DNA from: Oscillospiraceae bacterium | Lineage (GTDB): Bacteria > Bacillota > Clostridia > Oscillospirales > Acutalibacteraceae | Assembly (NCBI GenBank): GCA_015066515.1 | Contig: SVOH01000006.1 | Location: 1-64,000 of the forward strand | Direction: 5' to 3' | DNA: 64,000 bases | In this document: positions 26,231-34,199 of the stretch, one piece after another | Numbering within the stretch: position 1 is the first letter of the stretch | How the letters are laid out: every line of letters starts with the position of its first letter | Made by a program: the position numbers and the translations under genes | The notes under the pieces: generated by a model | Seen by the model: the letters and a program-made list of their open reading frames with translations, nothing else | Database searches by the model: none | Told to the model about the DNA's origin: nothing

Positions 26231-26278
26231 CATTGGTATCGCCGTCCTTTCTTGCGGTATAGTATCCCCGTCTATACC
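26231..26278 (-). promoter_or_regulatory. Structured leader with repeated GACGGSGATAC motif
   Basis: On the minus strand, the leader of the CHAT-type gene holds a 7-bp hairpin (26256-26278, GGTATAG/CTATACC). It also holds two copies of GACGGSGATAC (26272-26262 and 26246-26236); the second continues into CCAATG. The 13-mer GGCGATACCAATG (26243-26231) recurs exactly in the leader at 32981-32969. I recognise no riboswitch family. Confidence 0.55.
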
Positions 26279-26289
26279 TTTCTATTAAC

Positions 26290-26318
26290 ACAATATCACA
26301 AAAATGCATTTTTGTCAA
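26290..26318 (-). promoter_or_regulatory. Promoter of the CHAT-type operon
   Basis: On the minus strand, TTGACA (26318-26313) and TATTGT (26295-26290) have a 17-bp spacer. Its -35 lies in the arm TTGTCAATA, which mirrors the arm TATTGACAA holding the plus-strand -35. Confidence 0.8.
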
Positions 26319-26347
26319 TAATATTTTGTGTAACAAAGTATTGACAA
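26312..26347. promoter_or_regulatory. Inverted repeat between divergent promoters, possible PadR operator
   Basis: TTGTCAATA (26312-26320) and TATTGACAA (26339-26347) are inverted copies that contain the -35 boxes of the two divergent promoters. A regulator bound here would control both the CHAT-type operon and the padR operon. Assigning it to PadR is inference. Identity at the -35 boxes is partly expected from the consensus itself. Confidence 0.45.
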
Positions 26348-26369
26348 AACAAAACATTTCTTTTACAAT
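26341..26369 (+). promoter_or_regulatory. Promoter of the padR operon
   Basis: TTGACA (26341-26346) and TACAAT (26364-26369) have a 17-bp spacer. The ribosome-binding site AAAGGGGTGAG follows just before the ATG at 26401. Confidence 0.85.
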
Positions 26370-26400
26370 TAAAATGCACATAATGAAAGGGGTGAGTCCA

Positions 26401-26745
26401 ATGGGTATTGCAGAGGGACTTAAGCGTGGCACAATAGAGTTGACACTCTTGTCACTTTTAAGCAAAAAGGATATGTATGGCTATAAAATATGTCAGCAAT
26501 TAAGGGACTTAAGCCACGGTATGTACGTTGTAACCGAGGGCTCGCTATACCCTGTGCTTTACCGTTTGATTGAAAGAGGTTATATTACCGACCGTAGCGA
26601 GTTGGTAGGCAAACGGCGCACACGAGTGTACTATCACATTGAACAAGCGGGTGTTGATTATTTAAACGAAATTAAACAAGAGTATTTTTCAATGCACAAT
26701 GGTATTTTACTGGTATTGGGCGAGCGTGAGGAGGGCAAAAACTAA
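26401..26745 (+). CDS. PadR family transcriptional regulator
   Basis: A 114-residue winged-helix protein with the PadR hallmarks: GTIELTLLSLL, MYGYKICQQL, TEGSLYPVLYRL and YYHIE. I chose the ATG at 26401 for its strong ribosome-binding site and because the family starts there. The reading frame extends further upstream, but only across the promoter. Its stop overlaps the next gene (TAATG). PadR proteins usually repress their own operon and a divergent target, here possibly the CHAT-type operon. Confidence 0.93.
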   Translation: MGIAEGLKRGTIELTLLSLLSKKDMYGYKICQQLRDLSHGMYVVTEGSLYPVLYRLIERGYITDRSELVGKRRTRVYYHIEQAGVDYLNEIKQEYFSMHNGILLVLGEREEGKN

Positions 26746-27134
26746 TGCAAAAACAATTACAAAGCTATTTTAAAATCATAAAGAAAAACTTGCCCTGTTA
26801 CAATAAAGCTATGAAAACAATGCTTGATGATTTAAAAGTGTCGGTAAATACTTTTATACAAGAAAACGGTGTTACAAGCTTTACCCAAATTGAGCAACAT
26901 TTTGGCACCGCCGAAGACATTGCAAAAGAATTTGCAGTAGGTGTTGACAACGCCTATGTAAAATCTTACAAATTCAAAAAGCGCGTTACCGCAATAGTTT
27001 TATCTATTCTTGCTTTAATTCTGGTGATTGTAGCATCACTTGCCCTATATATTGTTGTTGAAAATGAAATACATACACCTGTCGCACACGATAACAAAAT
27101 AACATACGAATACAGTGAGGAATATAAAAAATGA
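26745..27134 (+). CDS. PadR-associated membrane protein (DUF6120/DUF1700-like)
   Basis: A 129-residue protein with a cytoplasmic helical domain (about 1-75) containing FTQIEQHFGTAEDIAKEFA, then one membrane segment (about 80-103) and a short external tail. Small membrane proteins of this build often follow PadR genes in Firmicutes and are thought to relay an envelope signal. Start and stop overlap both neighbours (TAATG and ATGA), so the three genes form one operon. Confidence 0.75.
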   Translation: MQKQLQSYFKIIKKNLPCYNKAMKTMLDDLKVSVNTFIQENGVTSFTQIEQHFGTAEDIAKEFAVGVDNAYVKSYKFKKRVTAIVLSILALILVIVASLALYIVVENEIHTPVAHDNKITYEYSEEYKK

Positions 27135-27613
27135 AAAAATTTCTTTCCATAATTTTAACTACAATTCTTTTAATTACGCCTTTTAGTTTCACTACATCAG
27201 CTGAAAATCCCGAGGTCATCATCAGTGAAACAACCAAATATTTTGAAGATGGCAGTTCTATAACCACAACTATCACGCAACAGACTTCAAATATTATGCC
27301 CTTATCGTCAACCTATAATTTAACTGGTTCAAAAACAAAAACCGGTAAAGACAGTAGTGGAAACGTGTTATACAAATTCAAAATAACAGGAACATTTTTA
27401 GTAAACGAGGGTGTTAGTGCCACCTGTACAGCAGTTAGTTGTAGTGCCAGTGATTGTAATTACGGTTGGGAACTTGATTCATCAACCACAAGTAAATCTG
27501 GAAACACAGCCCACGCAACCGGAGTTTTTAAGAAAAAGACATTATTTATTACAACACAAACAATAGAACTTCCTATTTCCCTTTCTTGTGACAAAAACGG
27601 TGTACTGTCATAA
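27131..27613 (+). CDS. Small secreted protein of unknown function
   Basis: A 160-residue protein with a signal peptide (1-24, ending TTSAE) and a Ser/Thr-rich beta-type mature part with paired cysteines (TCTAVSCSASDC near residues 98-109). I recognise no family. Its first four bases overlap the preceding membrane-protein gene. As the only secreted product of the PadR operon, it may act alongside the divergent CHAT-type protein, but that is only context. Confidence 0.75.
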   Translation: MKKFLSIILTTILLITPFSFTTSAENPEVIISETTKYFEDGSSITTTITQQTSNIMPLSSTYNLTGSKTKTGKDSSGNVLYKFKITGTFLVNEGVSATCTAVSCSASDCNYGWELDSSTTSKSGNTAHATGVFKKKTLFITTQTIELPISLSCDKNGVLS

Positions 27614-27631
27614 AACACTATCTCAAGCAAC

Positions 27632-27666
27632 AAAAGCCTTTGCTTCATTTTGAAGCAAAGGCTTTT
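27632..27666. terminator. Bidirectional terminator
   Basis: AAAAGCCTTTGCTTCA and TGAAGCAAAGGCTTTT form a perfect 16-bp stem with a TTT loop between convergent genes. Confidence 0.9.
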
Positions 27667-27673
27667 AACATAT

Positions 27674-28384
27674 TTACGCCATATTTTCGATGTGTTTCAT
27701 AAGCTCAGTAAAGCTACCGCTTGGATATGCCGATATATCCTCGTGTTTTGAGTTTATAAGGCAGTCGGTAAGCAAAAACACCTTCATACCTACGCTTTCT
27801 GCCACCATATCGTCACCAACGTCGTTGCCCACCATAAGACATTCTTGGGGTGCTACACCTATTCGGGCGGCAACCTCTATGTAATAAGCGGGGTTTGGTT
27901 TACAATAATTTATGTTTTCATAGGTGGTATATAATTCAAAATCCGTAGGCTCAAGCCCTGCCCAAGCTATACGCCAGCGTGTAGCGCGCTCGGGAAAAAT
28001 GGGGTTAGTTGCAAGGGCTAACTTATACCCCATTTCTTTTAATTTATATACCGTTTCCCTTGCCTGTGGATTAAAACCACAAACCGCTTTAACCTTGTCA
28101 AATTCTGACTCATAAAACTCGTCAAACAGCGGTTTATCTGCAAGAATTTTATTGCCATAGACCAAAACTACATAGTCCCAAAACACTTCTTCGTTGCTTT
28201 TTTCACCATTGTTTTTAATCATAGCGTAAGTGCCCTTCCAAATGGTGTCGACCAGTTGCTTTGGGTCGTAGCCCGCCGCTGCGAGCTTTGCCGAAATTCT
28301 TTTAAAATAATCCCCTACAAACACGTCCTGATCCATAGGTACCAGCGTGCCGTCAAGGTCAAATAAAATTGCTTTAATCGCCAT
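27674..28384 (-). CDS. HAD superfamily hydrolase
   Basis: A 236-residue cytoplasmic phosphatase-type protein. The HAD motifs are FDLDGTLVP (nucleophile Asp near residue 9), ATNP (motif II), KPNPAYY (motif III Lys) and MVGNDVGDD (motif IV). A helical cap lies between motifs I and II. The substrate cannot be predicted. It follows the cysteine hydrolase gene by 18 bp and is probably co-transcribed with it. Confidence 0.9.
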   Translation of the reverse strand: MAIKAILFDLDGTLVPMDQDVFVGDYFKRISAKLAAAGYDPKQLVDTIWKGTYAMIKNNGEKSNEEVFWDYVVLVYGNKILADKPLFDEFYESEFDKVKAVCGFNPQARETVYKLKEMGYKLALATNPIFPERATRWRIAWAGLEPTDFELYTTYENINYCKPNPAYYIEVAARIGVAPQECLMVGNDVGDDMVAESVGMKVFLLTDCLINSKHEDISAYPSGSFTELMKHIENMA

Positions 28385-28402
28385 AACCCACCTATATCTT
28401 AA

Positions 28403-28927
28403 TTAAATAATGTTTATCTGACAGCAACGCATTGTATCGAGTGCCGCATTATGTGTAGCCGGCGTTACACCAGCACAGCAAGCGGAATCCACAAAAATTT
28501 CTGCATCCAATAAATTAGCTTTTAAAAGCAACGCATTAGATACAACACATATATCGGTACAAAGGCCTATAAGCGTAATCTCGGCACTGTCGTCACCGAT
28601 TGTATCTTTAACAAGGCTTGGTAAATCCACCGAGCCAAAGGTTAATTTTTCTACCGGCGTATAATTTTTGTCTTTTAATGCGGCGGCTATTTTAGAATTT
28701 AATTCCCAACCTTTAGTCCCCTTTATACAGTGCGGCACAGGTAGTTTTTTGCCCTCTTGGGTGTCCATATAATTGTCAAAATGGGTGTCATAGGTTACAA
28801 AGATATCGCCATTAAAATTTTTAATTTTTTCTGCAGCGTTATCTACTATAGCGACTGCCTCGGCAGTACCGAGTGCACCGTCGATAAAATCGTTTTGCAT
28901 ATCTACTACAACTAAAATCTTTTTCAT
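28403..28927 (-). CDS. Isochorismatase-family cysteine hydrolase, nicotinamidase-like
   Basis: A 174-residue enzyme of the isochorismatase fold. The catalytic triad candidates are Asp in VVDMQND (residue 9), Lys in VEKLTFGS and Cys in GLCTDICV. The DTHFDNY segment supplies metal ligands as in nicotinamidase (PncA), which would place it in NAD salvage. Other amidases share these motifs. The ATG at 28927 has AAGGAAGTG upstream; the longer frame adds 23 unlikely residues. Confidence 0.85.
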   Translation of the reverse strand: MKKILVVVDMQNDFIDGALGTAEAVAIVDNAAEKIKNFNGDIFVTYDTHFDNYMDTQEGKKLPVPHCIKGTKGWELNSKIAAALKDKNYTPVEKLTFGSVDLPSLVKDTIGDDSAEITLIGLCTDICVVSNALLLKANLLDAEIFVDSACCAGVTPATHNAALDTMRCCQINII

Positions 28928-28989
28928 AATAAGCACTTCCTTTAAAAATATTATACACCTTTTAAAAATGCATAGCAACGATTTTTTTC

Positions 28990-29018
28990 GTGACATTTAT
29001 CGACGTTTATGTTAATAT
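28990..29018 (+). promoter_or_regulatory. Candidate promoter for the YwaF-like gene
   Basis: GTGACA (28990-28995) and TAATAT (29013-29018) have a 17-bp spacer, just upstream of the GAGGTGG ribosome-binding site. Confidence 0.5.
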
Positions 29019-29036
29019 GTTTTTGAGGTGGGAATT

Positions 29037-29756
29037 ATGTTTTTAGATACCGTAGAAACCATAAAAGATGGTGCGGGCTTTGCGCTTTTTGGCACAACGC
29101 ATTTAATATGGATTGGCGCGTTTATTATAGCGGCGATATCGTTATCTCTTATATACCGAAATTTGTCACCAAAAGCACGCAACGTTATGCGTATTGCTGT
29201 AGCAAGCCTTATATTACTTGACGAAGTATGGAAATGGGTGTTCCTGTTTATTGGCAACCGCTATGAGCACAGCTATTTGCCGCTACATTTATGTAGTATA
29301 AACGTATTTTTGGTAGCGTTTCATATCTTTAGACAGCCAAAGGTTGTTAATAATTTTTTATATGCAATATGTGTTCCTGCGGGTATTATAGCACTACTTA
29401 CTCCTTCGTGGACGGCATTACCACCCGCCAATTTTATGCATATACATAGCTTTACAATTCATATTCTTTTAGCCGTTTATCCGCTTATGTTGGTTGCAGG
29501 CGGAGATATAAAGCCCGAAGTTAAAATGGCACCAAAATGTCTGTTACTACTGCTTTGTATGGGTGTTATTGTACTGGGCGTAAATTTCTTGTGCGATACA
29601 AACTTTATGTTTTTGATGCGGACCGATGACATAAGTTTTTTGGTGCTGTTTGAAAATTTATTTAGGCATCATCAATGGGCATTTCCAATACTGCTACCTA
29701 TTGTAATAGGTGTTATGTACCTACCTATTGTGATAATTAATAAACTTAAAAAATAA
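29037..29756 (+). CDS. YwaF/TIGR02206 family integral membrane protein
   Basis: A 239-residue protein with seven or so hydrophobic segments. It has family features such as FGTTHLIWIG near the start, YLPLHLCSINVF in the middle and the HIHSFTIHILL region. Function is unknown. The ATG at 29037 follows GAGGTGG; a GTG at 29028 would overlap that site. It is followed 18 bp later by an acyltransferase gene, so a lipid or envelope role is possible. Confidence 0.8.
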   Translation: MFLDTVETIKDGAGFALFGTTHLIWIGAFIIAAISLSLIYRNLSPKARNVMRIAVASLILLDEVWKWVFLFIGNRYEHSYLPLHLCSINVFLVAFHIFRQPKVVNNFLYAICVPAGIIALLTPSWTALPPANFMHIHSFTIHILLAVYPLMLVAGGDIKPEVKMAPKCLLLLLCMGVIVLGVNFLCDTNFMFLMRTDDISFLVLFENLFRHHQWAFPILLPIVIGVMYLPIVIINKLKK

Positions 29757-29774
29757 ATTTTTCAGGGGTTTTTT

Positions 29775-31046
29775 ATGGAAGTAAATTACAAAAACAAAAA
29801 AAGCTATAACACGGCAAAATACCCTATACGTCAACCGCGTATTATAACCTGGCTTATATTTATTTTAAGCAAAATAATACTCATAGGTCAAAAATATAAG
29901 ATTGAAAAAATCAACACCGAAAATCTTAAACCGCCGTATATACTGCTAAGTAATCATCAATATTTTATAGATTTTGAGCTTGCGGCGATTGCCACCTATC
30001 CGCATAGAATAAACAACGTTGTATCAATTGACGGTTATTATCGCAGGCCGTGGCTTATGGAGCTGATTGGCGCTATTTGTAAGCGCAAGTTCATAAACGA
30101 TTTGCACCTTGTAAAATCTATTCGCCGCGTACTACAAAAGGGTGACGTTTTTTGTATGTACCCTGAGGCGCGTTACAGCCCTGACGGTACTACCGCAATA
30201 TTGCCCGAAGCTATTGGTAAGCTTATAAAAATGAACAAGGTGCCTGTAGCTTGTATAGTGCATCACGGCAATCATTTGCGCACACCGTTTTGGAACTTTA
30301 GAAAAAAGCGCAAGGTGCCGCTATATACTACCTTTACACAAATTCTTACCGCCGAAGACGTTGAAAAAATGTCGGTAGACGAAATAAACAGTGTTGTACG
30401 CAAGTCGCTCGAATATGACGAATACCGTTATCAAAAAGAAAACGGCATTAAAATAACCGAGCCCTTCCGTGCCGAAGGATTACACAAAATACTTTACCAA
30501 TGCCCTGCTTGTAAAACCGAGCACAAAATGAATTCCAAAGGCGCTGAAATATTTTGTGAAGAGTGTGGTAAGCGTTGGACTTTACTTGAGGACGGTAATT
30601 TGCAAGCAAATGCCGGTGAAACAGAGTTTAACCACGTGCCCGATTGGTTTGCGTGGGAACGCAGCGAGGTAAGAAAACAGGTAGAGAACGGAAGTTATCA
30701 TTTTGAGGATAAGGTTGATGTATACTCCCTGCCGCGCTGTTGGCGATTTTTACATTTAGGCGACGCAACACTTACCCACGATATAAATGATGGCTTTACC
30801 CTTACAGGTCACTATCGCGGTAAGGATTACAAAATAGAGCGTAAGCCATTAGGTCAAATAGGACTACACGTTGAGTATGACTATTGTTATATTAAGCCGT
30901 TTGACTGCGTTGATATTTCGACCGATAAGGACTCATTCTACTGCTACCCCACCAAACAAAATGTGATAACAAAGCTTAGCTTTGCAACAGAAGAAATCTA
31001 CCGCAAAAGTCTTGAGGAAACAAAGAAAACAAAAACCAAAGTATAA
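29775..31046 (+). CDS. Lysophospholipid acyltransferase (PlsC-like) with zinc-ribbon C-terminal extension
   Basis: A 423-residue protein. The N-terminal half has the acyltransferase motifs: NHQYFIDF (HX4D) and YPEARYSPDG (the PEGTR-equivalent block). The C-terminal half is unusual for the family. It has a zinc ribbon with CPAC and CEEC pairs near residues 247 and 265, followed by a beta-rich domain of about 150 residues. It probably acylates a lipid intermediate at the membrane. The ribosome-binding site is AGGGG. Confidence 0.82.
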   Translation: MEVNYKNKKSYNTAKYPIRQPRIITWLIFILSKIILIGQKYKIEKINTENLKPPYILLSNHQYFIDFELAAIATYPHRINNVVSIDGYYRRPWLMELIGAICKRKFINDLHLVKSIRRVLQKGDVFCMYPEARYSPDGTTAILPEAIGKLIKMNKVPVACIVHHGNHLRTPFWNFRKKRKVPLYTTFTQILTAEDVEKMSVDEINSVVRKSLEYDEYRYQKENGIKITEPFRAEGLHKILYQCPACKTEHKMNSKGAEIFCEECGKRWTLLEDGNLQANAGETEFNHVPDWFAWERSEVRKQVENGSYHFEDKVDVYSLPRCWRFLHLGDATLTHDINDGFTLTGHYRGKDYKIERKPLGQIGLHVEYDYCYIKPFDCVDISTDKDSFYCYPTKQNVITKLSFATEEIYRKSLEETKKTKTKV

Positions 31047-31047
31047 G

Positions 31048-31085
31048 CAATCCCCCTTGCCGCTCGGCAAGGGGGTTGTTTTTAT
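31048..31085. terminator. Bidirectional terminator
   Basis: CAATCCCCCTTGCC pairs with GGCAAGGGGGTTG around a short loop and is followed by T-rich sequence. It lies between convergent genes and touches the stop of the minus-strand lipoprotein. Confidence 0.85.
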
Positions 31086-32920
31086 TTTTGTTTTAACGTG
31101 TCAAAAAAGTCCTCCAGTTTTTGGGATTTTCCATCAGCACTAAATTGGTTATAATTATATGTATTATCCGACACAAACATACAGTATGCATAATCTCCAG
31201 TAATCGGAATTAACAAGCAACGAGTATCTTTATCTACTATATGTTGGCCGTAAAATTTAATTTCACTATAAAATATTAATTCAATATAGGTTTCGTTTTT
31301 ACGTATGTTTAATATTGTCTCTTCCACATTGGGTGTATCTTGAAGTTTGATGCTTTCTTGATACAAATACCACGACTCTATATTCTGTGCGATTTTGCTA
31401 TTAACATTTTTGTCGGTCAGTTCTTCAAGCATTTTGCCGTTTTTGTAAAGCTGTATTCTATTTGGTGGAATCACCGTGCTTTGCCAACGGTCTACCGGTG
31501 GTATGTCTTCAAACACGCGACCAGTAAAAAATTGTTCGAGATTTTTATTTATCGATGGATTATGCGGCGACAAATTTCCCCATTGTTCCGAAAAACCATC
31601 GTTGGTGAATATTGTGTATGGGTGCTTACCATCTAAACTAATAAAAATCTTTCTATCATCATGTAAAACCCCACCATAAAACGTAGTTTCCTCATCAAAT
31701 TCTAGTTCAATAGCGGTACTGTTGTGTTTTTCGTATGTTATATTTTCGGTTGTGGTTATCCCGCTAAAAGCAGAATACATTGTCACATACTTACACCACT
31801 CTTCTATATGTTGGGCGATTTTATGGTTAAATTCTTTATCGGTAGATACCGACTGTTTACCATCCTTATAAAATGTAACTTTTTTAGGCGGTGCGACGGT
31901 GCTTTCCCATTTTCTTACTTCCTTGTCTAAAGTAATGCTTTTAAAATATTTTTCCAGTCCGCTACCGCCTAAATTGTATTGACCGCCTTGATAGGTATAA
32001 TCATCTTGTCCCCAAAAAATATAATACGCAAACTTACCTGTCAGAGGAATTAAAAGTCTTTTACGCTTTCCAACATTTACTTTGTCTAACATTTTCAACT
32101 CTTCATCGCTGTCAAAACAAATCTCTATTACAATTTCATTAAGCTTAATTTCTGCAATCGTTTCTTTTGTAGCAGCGGAATTGGTAAAGGGTATGGTGTT
32201 GTCTTCATAATCCTTGTACCACATTTCTATTGTTCTTGAAATTTCGCGGTTTAAATTATTGTTTTCAGAAACACAGTACATGCCACCCCTGTAAAAGCGA
32301 ACCTCTTCAGGTCTTGCTATAGTGGTGGTGTACGTCTTTTGGGGATTTGGATTTTTAAACTGCATTTCAACTTTTGGAGTTTTGGGTTCTGTAATCCAGT
32401 TAAATAATATTTGTTCAACGTTTTCGACCGACGTACATTTAAAAGTGTTGCCGCCCGACATTTCATCGGGATAATATTCACCGTCTAATTTTTTTGAAAC
32501 CTCATCATAGCTTATGTTGGTGCTTATACCGTCGATTACATAAAAGTTGTCGGCAGGTTGTCTTGATGATATTACCCCGCAGATTTTTGCGTCAAGATCA
32601 CAGCTTGTAGGAATGTTAAATGAACTGTAGCAAAAAGTAAACGGGCATCTACCGTCTTCATAATATACACCTGCCCAACCGCCGCCTATAAGGTAATCGT
32701 TTAGCTTATAGTCACTACCCCAAATCGTTATGGCGTCTTTCATAGTCATGCCGTTATAATATGACATAATATTTTCATTTGGAATATCTTTATTTTCTTC
32801 AGGTAGCATGGTGGGCTCACTGCTTGATAATTCACTATTTACATTGGTTTTATTACATCCTGTAAACAAAAGGCAAAATACCATTATAGATATGATAAAT
32901 ATAGATAATACTTTTTTCAT
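31082..32920 (-). CDS. Lipoprotein with three tandem copies of an unrecognised domain
   Basis: A 612-residue lipoprotein (lipobox FTGC, ATG at 32920 after GGAGTGAG). After an N-terminal domain of about 190 residues come three repeats of roughly 130 residues. Each begins P-x-x-[VI]-x-[FL]-Y-[KR]-x-G-[KM], continues with N-x-x-I-[AS]-[QR]-x-I-E-x-W, then a strand motif E-L/I-x-F, a basic [IL]-[FP]-[IL]-[ST]-[GL]-G-x-[YF]-[AP]-Y block, and ends L-E-[KQD]-[FY]-F. I do not recognise the domain. The protein is probably surface-displayed. Its leader shares a 13-nt motif with the CHAT-type gene. Confidence 0.75.
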   Translation of the reverse strand: MKKVLSIFIISIMVFCLLFTGCNKTNVNSELSSSEPTMLPEENKDIPNENIMSYYNGMTMKDAITIWGSDYKLNDYLIGGGWAGVYYEDGRCPFTFCYSSFNIPTSCDLDAKICGVISSRQPADNFYVIDGISTNISYDEVSKKLDGEYYPDEMSGGNTFKCTSVENVEQILFNWITEPKTPKVEMQFKNPNPQKTYTTTIARPEEVRFYRGGMYCVSENNNLNREISRTIEMWYKDYEDNTIPFTNSAATKETIAEIKLNEIVIEICFDSDEELKMLDKVNVGKRKRLLIPLTGKFAYYIFWGQDDYTYQGGQYNLGGSGLEKYFKSITLDKEVRKWESTVAPPKKVTFYKDGKQSVSTDKEFNHKIAQHIEEWCKYVTMYSAFSGITTTENITYEKHNSTAIELEFDEETTFYGGVLHDDRKIFISLDGKHPYTIFTNDGFSEQWGNLSPHNPSINKNLEQFFTGRVFEDIPPVDRWQSTVIPPNRIQLYKNGKMLEELTDKNVNSKIAQNIESWYLYQESIKLQDTPNVEETILNIRKNETYIELIFYSEIKFYGQHIVDKDTRCLLIPITGDYAYCMFVSDNTYNYNQFSADGKSQKLEDFFDTLKQK

Positions 32921-32968
32921 ATATCTCACTCCGCAATTTAATACTTTAGTTCGAGTGTTACAAAAGTG

Positions 32969-32981
32969 CATTGGTATCGCC
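32969..32981 (-). promoter_or_regulatory. Second copy of the GGCGATACCAATG leader motif
   Basis: This 13-mer lies in the leader of the triple-repeat lipoprotein, about 50 bp before its ATG. It is identical to 26243-26231 in the CHAT-type leader, and both are preceded by AGGA[A/C]. The embedded AGGA...ATG could also start a small upstream frame, which here runs in frame into the lipoprotein. Confidence 0.5.
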
Positions 32982-33006
32982 TTCCTCTCTTTTTTCTTCT
33001 ATTAAT

Positions 33007-33035
33007 ATTATAGCATTTTACAGTTGCTATGTAAA
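33007..33035 (-). promoter_or_regulatory. Promoter of the triple-repeat lipoprotein
   Basis: On the minus strand, TTTACA (33035-33030) and TATAAT (33012-33007) have a 17-bp spacer. Confidence 0.8.
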
Positions 33036-33111
33036 TTGTGGGTGTCGACAAAATCAAGGCTTTTGTATTGTCTACTATCTATATTGTACTTTTTTGCACC
33101 ATAAAAGTCAC

Positions 33112-33149
33112 AAAAAGGTTGACTCTTTTTTGCTTGAGTCAACCTTTTT
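33112..33149 (-). terminator. Terminator of the YfhO/PqqD operon
   Basis: AAAAAGGTTGACTC pairs with GAGTCAACCTTTTT around a 10-base loop. It follows (minus strand) the stop codon at 33152. Confidence 0.85.
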
Positions 33150-33151
33150 TC

Positions 33152-34174
33152 TTAAAATAATTTATTGTGCACAATGTCGATAATTTTTGCAAATTCGCCC
33201 CTGCTGTAAGAATTAGGGCCCGGCGCGTCGGTAATAATTGCTATGATATACGGTGTGTCACCTTTCCACACGATACCCGCGTCACTAAGCGACAACCAAT
33301 CCCCTGTGCTGTTATGCCCCTGCTTGTGTGAATATTCCACACCCTGAAGCGACTCGGTAGCATTGTTACCCGCGGTATTTGTGCAACTGCTTTTTAAAAA
33401 GCGTGCATACTCTGTATCGGTACCAAAATAGTTATATATCTCGCACCATATTTTTACTAAATCGTCAGCCTTGGTGCGTAGGCTCCATACAGTAGGTTTT
33501 ATCTGCAAAGAATTGCAACCAAGTTCACGCATATAAGCGTTATAACCATCGCGACCAAAATAGTCGACCGACATTAAATAACCTACGTTATCGCTTATTG
33601 ACATGCTTTTATGTAGTGCTGTTTCCATTGAAAATACCGTGCCAAACGGTGAATATTGCATATCCCCCGTACCGGGCTCGTAATGCTTTTGTTCGTAGGT
33701 AATTTGCGTTTGCAAATTACCATTGCCGCTTTCCATCTGCTTACAAGCATAAAGCGTATATGCCGCTTTTACGGTACATGCACCAAAAATTCCGGTTTCG
33801 GTATTATAGGCTAACGACTTACTACCATCCACCGAATAAACACACAAAGAAATATTGTATTTATGACTATTAAGTATTGCCTGTAAATTTTCGATACTTT
33901 GGGCGTATCGTTCGCCCTTTAAGGTGTCGCTTAACACAATTTGTTTGCCTGATTGTGTGTTTTGTGGCATTTCAACAGATGGCTGTGGTTCGGGTTGTAA
34001 TGTGGCGGATTCGATCTTACTATCTACCGCATCATATATCTCACTTTCGGTTGTATTTTCAACCGTGCTTTCTTGTGACGGTATCTCATTTACAGACAAT
34101 GGTTCGCTCATTGTTTTACAAGAACAAAGCAATACTACGGTTAAAACGAGCAAATGAACAATTAGTTTTTTCAC
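33152..34174 (-). CDS. Class-A beta-lactamase-like lipoprotein with Cys in place of the nucleophile Ser
   Basis: A 340-residue lipoprotein (Cys in LLCSC) with a Ser/Glu/Pro-rich spacer and a beta-lactamase2-type domain. With the GTG start at 34174, the SxxK site reads C133-T-V-K136, the SDN loop is intact 61 residues later (S194-D195-N196), and a K-x-G motif (HKQGH) follows. The spacing matches class A enzymes (70 to 130), so the alignment is sound and the nucleophile is Cys. Activity on beta-lactams is doubtful; the protein may bind peptidoglycan or act as a thiol hydrolase. A GGTGA site precedes the GTG. It is last in the five-gene operon. Confidence 0.8.
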   Translation of the reverse strand: MKKLIVHLLVLTVVLLCSCKTMSEPLSVNEIPSQESTVENTTESEIYDAVDSKIESATLQPEPQPSVEMPQNTQSGKQIVLSDTLKGERYAQSIENLQAILNSHKYNISLCVYSVDGSKSLAYNTETGIFGACTVKAAYTLYACKQMESGNGNLQTQITYEQKHYEPGTGDMQYSPFGTVFSMETALHKSMSISDNVGYLMSVDYFGRDGYNAYMRELGCNSLQIKPTVWSLRTKADDLVKIWCEIYNYFGTDTEYARFLKSSCTNTAGNNATESLQGVEYSHKQGHNSTGDWLSLSDAGIVWKGDTPYIIAIITDAPGPNSYSRGEFAKIIDIVHNKLF

Positions 34175-34199
34175 AAAATCACCATTTACCGAAAACATT

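Noticed and set aside
26221..26290. Known riboswitch (c-di-GMP, guanidine, preQ1 or fluoride type) in the CHAT-type leader
   Set aside because: I compared remembered consensus motifs and found no match beyond short ACGG strings. It is reported only as an unassigned leader motif.
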